Positions 34,901-44,973 of a stretch of DNA of 64,000 bases are shown in pieces. The notes below the pieces were generated by a model. It did no database searches, was not told the DNA's origin, and saw only the letters and a program-made list of their open reading frames with translations. Numbering within the stretch: position 1 is the first letter of the stretch; each line of letters opens with the position of its first letter. The stretch is taken from contig JAGYVD010000005.1 of assembly GCA_021209875.1 (NCBI GenBank), forward strand, positions 1,674,001-1,738,000, read 5' to 3'. Source of the DNA: Rosellinia necatrix (taxonomy: Eukaryota; Ascomycota; Sordariomycetes; Xylariales; Xylariaceae). A program made the position numbers and the translations under genes.

Positions 34901-35488
34901 CGGAAATCCTCTTTAGGAGAGATACACCTCGACACCTTGACAACTATGAGTAACCTTTCAATGGCGATGTTAGATCTTGGGAACCTGGACGAAGCGAGTG
35001 CAATGATGAGTACCGTCCACTACCAGCGACAACAGCAACTGGGGAAAGAGCATCCATGGACACTCTGGGCCCTTTGCTACCTGGCGAAGATATATGTCAA
35101 GTTAGGGCACCTCCAAGAAGCAGAAACAATGCTTGTCTGGGGAATTGAAGCCGCGGAGAGGAGCTTAAGCAAGGAACATCTTGGTGTGCAAATGGGCCGC
35201 GGTGAGCTCGCTCGCGTGTACTCTCGACAGGGAAGGACAGCAGAGGCGGAAAAGCTCCTCGTCGACACGGTGCGATCGGTAGAGGCGTCTCGTGGGCTTG
35301 CTCATCCGGACTGCGTTTTCGGCAGGCTAAAGCTAGCAGATCTGTATGTGATTATAGGGAACAGAGAAAAGGCTATAGAAAACTGCCAACTTGGGCTTCG
35401 AAATGCAGATCTACGGATAACCCGAAGCCACCCTCTTGGCCAAAGACTCGAATCGTTGTTGAAATCATTGGAGGAAATGTCTGTTTAA
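31960..35488 (+). CDS. NLR-like protein: alpha/beta hydrolase - NB-ARC - TPR
   Basis: Three exons (31960-32030, 32086-33204, 33250-35488) give 1142 aa. An alpha/beta-hydrolase domain spans roughly residues 20-270. The NB-ARC core follows: FVGRKDML, Walker A GMGGSGKT (about 377-384), Walker B WLLIIDNADD (about 443-452) and a VTTR sensor (about 471-474). From about 797 to 1110 there are tandem TPRs of the kinesin-light-chain/TPR_12 type (repeated LG..H..TL.....L units). Fungal proteins of this layout act in heterokaryon incompatibility or are proposed to act in innate immunity: repeats sense, the NB-ARC oligomerises, the N-terminal domain executes. Here the nucleophile elbow reads CHGLGG, with Gly114 in place of Ser, and the GTPHxG motif reads STPHDR, so the hydrolase is probably inactive. 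It is divergent from the P450. Confidence 0.9.
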
Positions 35489-36947
35489 TTCGAAGAGCCA
35501 CGGCGGAATAGGATGTGGGTTTTCAAGATGCCTTGAAATGAGACGCTCCATGTCACGTACAAAACTACGCATATTTGGCTTTGTAGGATAGGAGAGCCTC
35601 CTATCCTTGGAATGTATAGCGGCTGAGAACAATCATTTAATGAAGGCAACCGATGTATATATGCACCCGTAGCTAGAACATAGTGTTTCCAAGTACATGA
35701 ACTAAGAGTAATTACGTGGAGGTTGTGTATGGCGATTGGACAGACTAGGGCAATGAACAACTCGGTGCTAGACGTGGATATGGTACTAGGCATGGTCGCA
35801 TCGCCAGGCTATACCATAAAGAATGATTATCACTATCACCACCCGTGGTTGTAATGACTAACTAACTACCAGAACCGCAATGCGAGAGGGTGTGGTATAC
35901 ATTAGGTAGTGGCTTGATTGTTTGATTGGTCATCGCCAGTAGTTGCTCTAGAGGAGATGCTAACTGGGATAGTCTAGTATAGTCATAGATAGTTTGAAGT
36001 AAAAACAAGCCACTAACATGACGATACTTCAATTTACACTATGTGTTATATGAAGAATGTCCAGAGTGAGTCTAGTCACTAGAAGGTAGCAGCTAGGTCG
36101 CAAGTGGACAGCTGAGTATAAGAGTAGGGCTCAATATCATGGATTCCTGTACCTACCACCTAAGGTGGGAGGCCTTCGGTCCTTATATACACCAATGTGC
36201 CTCTAGAGCTACACCGTAGGGTAGCGAGCACCTTACCATGTGCTTTATCTACCTGAAATTATGTGTATGAACGTTTTTTTGTGTGAGAAGTCGGGATAGG
36301 GTATCCAGTATTTGTTTTTACAATGTATTAATAAGCTTAAAATGTTCAATCAACAAAGGAATACTGCACGTTGAAATCCGTAGGCAGTATGCTGATTTAT
36401 TATTTATGCTATAACTATGCCAATGCCAGGTATGGTATTAGACGTTAATATCACTACTACTAGTCACTACTAATGCCAAGTATGGTGAGTTTAAATGCTC
36501 GAATAGCTCTAGGCATCACTACCTAATTATAGCATATTATCATTCACTAAAAATAAAGAGCTCCGACAATTCGCGGACTCGGTGCGGAGTTTAGTGGAGT
36601 TGGTATTCGGGTAGTAGGTACCCCAGATATGCTGCCTAGGGAGAGTGCAGAGGTCGTAGGATATTGGACCGCTAAGTTTTCAAGGATGCAGGTACTTTCC
36701 ATCTTCGACCGCATGAAGAAATTCTACTGCCCTTGATTGGCCGCCCGGGCTCACCCACGCATCCGTCAATCCCGTGTTGAACAGGAGGGGAGGAAAGGCA
36801 GGAGGGAGCGAGGGGGGCTATTTAATAATTCCTGATCTCTTCCTCCGTCACCATCTTTCCCTCATTTACTTCTCTTGGTATCTACTGAGAAGATTAAGAT
36901 ACTTTCCGAAGAAAACCGAAGAAAACGAAGAGGACGACGTCGCGAAA
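35489..36947. other. AT-rich intergenic region before the transesterase gene
   Basis: This is visibly AT-rich, with many TAGT/ACTA short repeats and no open frame of note. It includes a diverged copy of the dispersed repeat at 36437-36462. The right end is the promoter of the transesterase gene. RIP-type mutation of an old repeat is one possible origin, but I cannot measure it here. Confidence 0.5.
36437..36462 (-). repeat. diverged copy of the TTAACGTCTA dispersed repeat
   Basis: Read on the minus strand it is CTAGTAGTAGTGATATTAACGTCTAAT, matching the core of the array at 31172-31316 with a few differences. Confidence 0.6.
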
Positions 36948-38510
36948 ATGGAGGAAATCGACAAGACCTTCCGCGAAGCCGTCGCCGACGGCCGCATCCA
37001 CGGCGCCGTTCTACTCGCCAAGGATCTCACTGGTGGGCACGCCGCGCCAACCCCTCACTGTCTTTGCAAAAGTGTCAGTTTTGTAGCTTACGACTTCTTC
37101 TCTCCTTCCCCTCCGTCGCAGGCAAGGTAGACATCTCGCGGAGCTACGGGGTCCGTAGCCTGCGGGAGGAGGACCCCGCGAAGCGCCCGCCCATGACGGC
37201 CGACACGCCGATGCGCTTCGCCTCCTGCTCCAAGTTCCTCACGTCCATCATGGTCCTGCAGTGCGTGGAGCAGGGCCTCGTGGGCCTCGACGACACCCTC
37301 GAGAAGCTGCTCCCCGAAGTCGCTGGTCTCAAGGTCCTCACGGGCTTCGACGAGGCGGGCAACCCGATCGAGCGGGAGCCCAAGTCCCCTGTCCTGGTGA
37401 AGTATACGCCGCCCCCTCTTCCCCTCCCCCCCTGGAGAGAGAGAGTGTGCAAACAGCATGGCCCCCCATCCCCCAGCAACCCCCATTCCCCTTCCCCCCC
37501 TCCCGGCTGATCGTATTGTGTGACAGGCACCTCCTCTCCCACAGTTCCGGTCTGTGCTACACCCTGACGTTCCCCCTCCTCCACCAGTACCGCAAGTGGC
37601 AGGGGCTGGCGCTCGAGCAGGACTACGACAACCTGGACCAGAACTTCAAGTACCCGCTCCTCTTCGACCCGGGCACGAGCTGGGCGTACGGGCCGGGCCT
37701 GGACTGGTGCTCGCGGTTGATCGCGCGGGCGAGCGGGCTGACGGCCGAGGAGTTCCTGCAGCAGCACGTGGTGGCGCCCCTCGGGATCGGGTCGGACGAC
37801 ATGACCTTCGAGCTGCAGAAGCACCCGGCGGCGCAGGCGCGGCGCGCCGACATGACGTTCCGGGGCGACGCGACCTTCACCGCCGAGCTCGGCGCCGCCG
37901 CCCCCGGCGCCGGCGGGCTGCTGCAGTACCGCGACGAGGGCTACTGGCACGAGGACATCGAGGCGAGCGGCGGCCAGGGCATCTACACGACCCCGGCGGC
38001 CTACCTGCGCGTCATGTGGAGCGTCCTCTCCGACGACGGGCGGCTGCTGCGGCCGGCGACCCGCGCCCTCCTGTTCGAGCGCGCCCTCGCCCCCGAGGCC
38101 GAGCGCGGCTTCGACGAGTACTGCGACCGCTTCCGCGCCTTCGTCCCCGGCGTCCCCGTCCCCGTCGATATCAGGCACTCGCACAGCCTCGGCGGCATGC
38201 TGACCCTCGAGGACTGCGACGGCGACCGCTGGCGCCGCGAGGGCAACCTGTCGTGGAGCGGGCTCCCCAATATCATCTGGGTACGTGACCGGCGCGCGCC
38301 ATAAACCCCCATCCCCCCCTCTCCCCTCCCCCTCCCCTCCGAAACGTAAGTACCGGCGGGCCGCTAATTCCCCATCGGAGATAGAACATCGATGCCAAGG
38401 CCGGCATTTGCTCCATCTGGGCTTTCCACTTGAAGCCCTGGGGCGACCCTATTTGCGTTGAGCTAGGCACCAAGTTCGAGAAGGCCGCTTTCCTTATGCT
38501 GAAATCGTGA
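36948..38510 (+). CDS. beta-lactamase-fold transesterase/esterase (LovD/EstB-like)
   Basis: Four exons (36948-37032, 37122-37401, 37527-38280, 38385-38510) give 414 aa. The family shares the class C beta-lactamase/DD-peptidase fold. The catalytic SxxK is S-C-S-K in FASCSKFLTS. The conserved KHLLSHSSGL block is rebuilt across intron 2 (AA|GTATAC donor). The YGPGLDW stretch sits where the catalytic Tyr is expected, and the domain ends SWSGLPNIIW plus a short last exon. Fungal members include LovD, which acylates a polyketide in lovastatin biosynthesis, and many esterases of unknown substrate. Third codon positions are almost all G or C in exon 3, unlike the P450 and NLR genes just upstream. Long antisense and shifted ORFs here are by-products of that bias. 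Confidence 0.88.
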
Positions 38511-39344
38511 CCACCCTGAAATGCCTGTAAACAGAGACGCACTATCCCCGACCAAGTGAGCTACGCATGGTAAGCGGCGGCGGCGGCGGCGGCGGCGGAA
38601 CTTGCTTAGACTAGAGAAATTTCCCCTCTCTTCCCCCCTCTTTAGAAGCTACGATAGCAGTGAAATAGTTTATAAAGGCACCCGGCAAAGCGGCGCCGAC
38701 CTCAAGAATCCCGTCAAGCCAGAAGTCTAACTGCCCTCTAGCTTGCCCTCGTCACTTAACTAGCACGTGATGGCATGGCTTTAACGCCTCCGGATACCCA
38801 ATTTGCATGATCGGCGTAAAATGTACTGGCGAAGCGGCCCGGGCCTCAAAGAGTAGACCGGATCGCCCACAAGCTAGGAAATACTCGGCACTATTCCCGG
38901 AACTAAGGCGGGCAGGCGGCGATACGCAAACCTATAAAAGCCAGGCACGGCAATAAGAAGCGCAGGCCTTTCGACCACAATACGTTCGTTATATAGTTAC
39001 ATGTATTTTAAAACCCACATTTGATACACGATGGTCATGCTAAATCAGCACTGATGTCTATACAACGAGCGGAAATGTGGACACGCAGTACGCTCGAGTT
39101 GTCACGCGGTCTATAGTATGAAATTTGATTCGCTCGTGTTACCAATTATTCTAGTATCTTTTTTGAATTCGCGGATATGCCTCTATGAATTATGCCCTCT
39201 AGCATAAACGAAGCCTATCATGATAGAGCTGGCCATCTATCTGTATATCTGCTGCTCTCAACGTACATTGCCGTGATCCGTGGTCGCCTGAACACGTGGC
39301 CACCGTTATTCATCCGCTGTATGCATTAATCTAAAACACACCCC
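38511..39344. other. intergenic, convergent 3' ends of transesterase and acl2
   Basis: About 830 nt with a (GGC)n run near 38574-38598 and AT-rich sequence towards acl2. No gene seen. Confidence 0.6.
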
Positions 39345-41363
39345 TTAACCCTGGAATTCCTGAACTGTGTTCTGCTCCCATCGGCCAGGGATGAGTGCCA
39401 AAGGTACAATACCCGATACGTGCATATCAGGACCGAAGACGTGAGCATTTAGGCCGAGCTCCTGAGTAGCGGCCTTCATGTTCTTCAGACCCTCTTGCCA
39501 GTTAGGGCCGGCACGTCGAACCCAGATTTGGACGTTGTGTTCGTTCAGTTGGTTGGCGAACTCACGGAGCGCACGAATGACACCCTTGAAAGTTGACGCG
39601 ACGTTGGTAAAGTTGGCAATACCGCCTCCAATGAAGAGGACCTTGCCTTTGGGTGACATGGGAGCACGCAGCATGAGATCCAAAACGGTCCGGGCGTAGT
39701 AGTAGGTTTGTGATTCGGTGGGGGCACCCGAGTATTCACCATAGTTAGCCAGATCGTCGGCAAAACCAGCCGAAGCAATAGCATCAGCATACACAACTGA
39801 AGCACCACCACCAGCGACTAGGGTCCAGATGCGGCCGGTCGCATTCAGAACGGTCAGTTTTAGCGAAGCGCCGGTCTTTGCGTCCATCTCGGCGATGTAG
39901 GCCTCCTCCTTGGTTAATTCACGGCCGAATGGAGCGGGAAAGACCATGGGGGGACCAGCATCAACGCTGACCTTGTCACCTGCCGACGAAGCGGCAGTGA
40001 TGCCAAGGTTGGCAGGGGATCGGGCAATTGCCCACTTGGCGCCGCATTCGAAATCAGCGGTCTGATCTAATTTGGCGGCCAAGTCGAGGAAGTGAACATC
40101 TGCTGAGGTGCCCTCCGCGTTGGGAATGACGACTAGAGGGTTGATCTCGAGATAGGTAAACTGGCAATCGACGTAGACTTGAAATAGACGTGTTAGTGTT
40201 GGGACATAAAAAGAACATGGCATCATTCAGGAGAATACATAGTTTACTCACCAGCATATAGTCGGGTGATGAAGTCGACTAGCACATTATGAACACCCGT
40301 AGGGACCTTCTTTAATAGGGTCCCGGCGATGGTCTCGTTGGAGGGGTATTCGGATAGGTCAACCGGGATTAGAAGCTTTTCGGCTTTGGCATCAACATCG
40401 CCAACATCGACGCCACCCTCATGGGTGAAGAGAATCCAATCACCCTATTGAGCACGATAATTAGCATCTTGCCTCACGACCTTCCAGGGGGGGTTCCGGA
40501 GAGACAAAAGCCACGTGATGTGATGCGCAGTGGGTGAACGGATATGTGGTGTCTCGTTTGGGTAACGGGGGTGGGTGAGATATGGTAATCAAGTGGATGC
40601 CAGCTCAGTTGCAAGCGGTTAGCCTCCGTTCGCCCGTAGGCTTGGATTCCGGCTGAACATTCCCATGATTCCGCGAATGAGCGCATAAACACAATCATAA
40701 ATCGCTGAGCACCCATTCTACCCTCACCTATCTTTGCCCTCGGATTCTTTCGCAGGCCAGTTCCAGGAAATACCCCAATCCTTCAATACGAATCTCGTTG
40801 GTCCATCTCAGCGGCCATGCACTTGCTGGCGAGATGATGGCTTCATCTTCATCGCCGGGAAAAGACTCAGATGCGCTAAAAAAAAAAAGCAATACAGAGC
40901 CGTCAAATCGATAATGACTTACTTCTCGGACTGAGTTGATGTTGATGTAGTATTCGGTGCCGCTCGGATGAGGTACAAAGGGCTCAACGAGGAACTGTCG
41001 AAGGACACCCTCCGTGTGCTCAACCTTTTGCACCTTGCCAGCCCGCTCGGCAACCCAGGCTTTGGCCTCTGGCCAGCTCTTATTCAGAGCTAGGAGACCA
41101 CTCTTGCCTCGCCGCTTGATAAGAGAATCTGGCTTTGCTACGAACTTGGCACCGCTCTGGAGGAGCCAAGGATAGGTGACCTCGGCCTGGTTGAGGACGG
41201 CGTTGACATCAGCGTCCTCGGGGAAGTAAAGGGACGCGAGTCTCGGAGGGGGGTTGTGTGTTGTTGGCTTGGGCAGAGGACTCGGCTTGATCACAGGCGC
41301 GCGAGTGAGGTGGTAGTTGACAATGGCCTTGCCGTCGGCCTCGGAAATCGACTTGGCGGACAT
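39345..41363 (-). CDS. acl2: ATP-citrate lyase subunit 2 (citrate/CoA-ligase-like small subunit)
   Basis: Three exons (41363-40923, 40444-40252, 40177-39345) give 488 aa. With the acl1 product it forms ATP-citrate lyase, which converts cytosolic citrate, CoA and ATP to acetyl-CoA and oxaloacetate for lipid synthesis and acetylation. This subunit corresponds to the N-terminal part of the single-chain animal enzyme: an ATP-grasp domain ([55 protein letters not shown]) and a citrate-binding domain ([29 protein letters not shown]). The long first intron (478 nt) separates NSVRE from GDWILF, normally adjacent. The gene is divergent from acl1, an arrangement known from other filamentous ascomycetes. 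Confidence 0.96.
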
Positions 41364-44300
41364 TGTGACCGAGCAAGGGGATCTTTAGGAGAAATAGGTA
41401 CGTGTGCAGGTTCCTGTCTCTTTCAACGGCCGTATATATGGCAAAAGATCTGGGAGGCGACAAAGGCGTCAGTTGCTGCTCGGGTACACGCAATTCACAC
41501 AGTCCATGCAGTCCATGCAGTCCATGCGGTCCACGCAGTGCACGCAGTCCATGCAGTCTATGCAGTCCATGCAGTCCGCGTCCGGCTGTTCTGGCGAGCT
41601 AGAGGACTATCGCCTGCTTGCCTGCCTCGACGGGGGAGACAAAGACAACGGGAGCTATCGAGGGCAACTCACCTATTCACAATTTGCTCTCTCGAGTGGG
41701 AAAGTTGAGATCGGTGAAATCACGATGTGAAGAGGAAATTGGTCAAAACAAAACGGGGCCTTTAGAATTCCGTCAGAGTGCTCTTCCTGACAGGACTACG
41801 CAAATCTCCAAGTGGAAAGGGAAAAAAAAGGATAAGAGCAAGCAGGTTTGGCGGTGGGGTGGACAGATGATGGTGCTCCAGGCCAGCAATTGAGCAGAGC
41901 AAGCAACCAAGTATCAAGGACAAGACCAGGCCAGGATGGAGATCCGATCCTTCGAGAAGAGTTAGCTTGGGCAGGCGTACGAAGGCGCCCACTGGCTGGC
42001 GGAACCCCCCCCCTTCTGCCAGTAGTCGTCTTTTTCACCCCTCTGTCTGGAGACCCCTCCAAGCCAGCACCCGGGCAGCTTCTCGAGCCCGTTTAGGTAC
42101 CTCCTACACCGATCAGCGCCCATAGTTCGGTGCTCAACTTTTGGCTCCGGGCTGTTCCTGAACACCACTCTGCTTAGCTGGCGCTGCAGGGGGCTCCTAA
42201 GGGGACCATGGTGCGCTAGTGCGCTGCGGGTAATAATTGGGTTGAACCTCGAGGTGTTTGGGGGGGGCACACTAAACTCAGTACGGGTTCCGGCAGTGGC
42301 CTGCCTGGACATCAGACACAACCATTGGGGCAGCCTGGCTTCACAGGCGGACCTCCTAACCCGTTCTCGCTTCTCCATGTATCGGTACTTCCCCAACACA
42401 CTCAGCCAGAGCAGGGTCCGTCACCGACACGCTGGACGTCCTGTCTGGGCGGGGCTAGGTTAGTGCCTTGCGGCCCTGGTAACCTATCCCACACCGCCCG
42501 ATATCGTCTTACTGGACGTTTCGATCCCCACTCGGTCGTTTCTATTTTCTCCAGCCTGTGGGGCCTCGCCGTCTTCAACCACCAGCATATTTGACATTCT
42601 GAGTTTTTCCTGGTATCGGGCAGTCCACTTCTAGCTCCGGTGGCTGGTCCACCAGATCGCTGGATGCTTGCTTTTCTGCTTCGATTTGGAACTTCGTGGT
42701 GATGGGTGATGAGGGATGCAAGGCTATCAGTGTCAGATCTTGGCCTCTTATCGGGTCTGACCGTTGGTCGAGCTCTGCTTACTCCGACGGCGCTGTTTGG
42801 TGAATCGACGGTGGTCCTGCTAAACACTCGGCCGATGCGAGTAAGAGTGGGCAGCCCGTCCTGGGACGATATGTGATGCACAGCTATAGTGTAGCCCTGC
42901 ATCCACCGCCACCGTACCTAAGCAATTTACAATGCCCGGTGGACTGCCATGTATGGCTGTTTGGGTACCGGCGTGCCCTCCGGATATCTCAGCCGTCATT
43001 ATCAATACCTTTATCATCCATTCGTCGTGATTTACCACCAACGTTGACCAGAACGGCCGGGTGCCGGTTTAGTTTACGGGCCTATATCGGGGTTACCTTA
43101 TGGAGACCGTCCGGCGTATCGCAATCATCCACGCACACAACTCGCGACTCATCCTTTTTGTGTATGGGTATCGGTTCTGTCGATCCAAAATAGCGCGGCT
43201 ATTGGGTATCAAAGCGGTCTATAGTGAATGCAAAAATGAGTTCGAGTGAACGCGTTTGGCTATCTCTTCTTGACTCGTTTTGCTTTCCCCGGCTGGGTGA
43301 TAGCCAGGTAGAGAGAGACGTCTAATAGTCACTAACTAACACCTATAGAGGACACCCTACCTACCTAGGTACCTATATGGCGTATACTTGTATGAGCATA
43401 CTACCCAGTACCCGAGTACGAACTCGCCGCACAAATTAAAGGTTCGACAATTTTGATTTTGAACTGAGGTGCAAGAACATACCTGGTATTATCTCATCCA
43501 ATCTATTCCGCTTACGTGTTTTTGGTGGGGATGTCCTCGAGAAGGACCAAGGTACCAGTACCAGGCCGGGCTCACAGAGGGCATGACAGGCTGCTTGGGT
43601 ATCTGTACGCGGGGTCCGCAGGTGGGGCTATCGGGCTCTGTGCTTTGAGCAAAGCGTTGTCGGGGATCCGACCTGAAAGTCTGCAGCGCCCAACAGGTAC
43701 CCCGGGATGCAGCATTGCAACACAAATCAATGCCGGGGAGGATTGCGAAGACCTAAATTACGGATCAGCGATATTTTTGACTTTGCGCGCGATGCCGAAA
43801 TCTTACTATGCTCTTGCACCGACCGTTGGTCAGGTCGGAGGGGACCCGGAAGTGGGGACGATTCAACAAGTCCACAGCAGGAAATTTACCCCAACTATTC
43901 CGATCTCGACGGGCTTGGGTCCCAACCAGAGGAGCTACCTGTGTGGTACCTGAAATAGCTACCTTCAATAACCCAAACCCAAACCCAAAGAACAAAAGAC
44001 AAGCACAAGAAAAATAAAATAAAAATAAAAATAAAAAAAGGAGGAAGAGGATGGTAATTGGGAAGACAGGGACAGAACAGAACTCTCCAGTATCGTAACA
44101 GACTGTTCCTCGTAGCCGGGGGGATACTCCGGCAGCATACTGACCAGCGTCCACTACATATGGTTAATTACCCATTCCAGCAAGGCGGGGTTGTCTATTT
44201 TCGACCGATTTCTTCAGGTACGTATCCGTACATTAAATGGCTAGCGCAACTCAAAGGTGCCACCCACTCAGCCAGACGTCCGACTTGCCCACCACTAACA

Positions 44301-44973
44301 CGCAAGGTACCCAGGAGGAACCTGTCCCTCTGAGAACCCAGGCTTCCTCAGCAAACAGGGCAGCAGGCGTCTCTGGAGCCCCGAAAGAGCAAGAAAAAAA
44401 ACAGGCCCCGGCCATTGACCAAGCTCTCCGCCTCCTCTAGGATCATCCAACTCCTTCGTCGTCCACTCTCAACTCCACGACTTCCCTCCGAACCACTTCA
44501 TCTCCTTCTCATCCACGCCTTGATACTGCTTCTTCTTCACAACGAAACCATTTAATTGGCACGAGTTTGGTTATTGTAGAAACAGGGTGTGACAAGAAGA
44601 CACCCGTACACTGAATCTCCTTGGGCACGGTATGTCGAATCATAGCTGGATACAGCTTGCATTCCCCTCGCATTCCCCTCGCATTGGTCGATGGACATGT
44701 GTATTTACGGCTTCCTCGCGGAGCCAATTGCGAACACGTCTCTCTACTGGGGAGATCCCGGGTCGCTCGATTCTACCACGAATATTTCAAAAGCTCTTGT
44801 TAAGCCGGGCTTCTGAGATTTCGAAGATCATGAGACCTTGACCGCCCCATATTCGATCCCCCCGATTCCCTCGATACCCTCGAATTTACCCCTCCGAGGG
44901 CAATGAGACGAGACTGACTCGTGGTTTATCTAGCACATATTACTAGCTGTTTCACGGAAGAAGCACATTCACG
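41364..44973. promoter_or_regulatory. 3.6 kb divergent intergenic region acl2 / acl1
   Basis: The two subunit genes point away from each other, so any shared control lies here, but the gap is long enough for separate promoters. Near acl2 it holds a 9-nt minisatellite (separate entry). Near 43360-43380 there is a CTACCTACCTAGGTACC element, and an (AAAAT)n-like run lies near 44013-44037. Several ORFs of up to 166 codons exist on both strands, but none shows recognisable family features. Long 5' UTRs with introns are possible. Confidence 0.5.
41498..41581. repeat. 9-nt minisatellite (AGTCCATGC) upstream of acl2
   Basis: About nine imperfect copies of a 9-nt unit lie 135-220 nt before the acl2 start codon, in its promoter or 5' UTR. 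Since 9 is a multiple of three, one frame reads as a Val-His-Ala repeat, which is why an ORF appears there. Confidence 0.88.

Noticed and set aside
35489..36700. RIP-mutated transposon
   Set aside because: The stretch is AT-rich, but I could not recognise any element or count dinucleotides reliably, so it is listed only as AT-rich intergenic DNA.
37144..38184. 346-codon ORF on the minus strand
   Set aside because: It is exactly antisense to the transesterase gene. GC-saturated third codon positions make the opposite strand nearly stop-free; the Ala/Gly/Arg/Val-rich product has no family features.
37554..38288. 244-codon plus-strand ORF shifted against the transesterase
   Set aside because: Same GC bias effect; the sense frame carries the SxxK domain continuation and conserved blocks, this one reads as Arg/Pro/Ala-rich sequence.
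41256..41708. Val-His-Ala repeat protein
   Set aside because: Produced by the 9-nt minisatellite next to acl2; no other protein-like feature.
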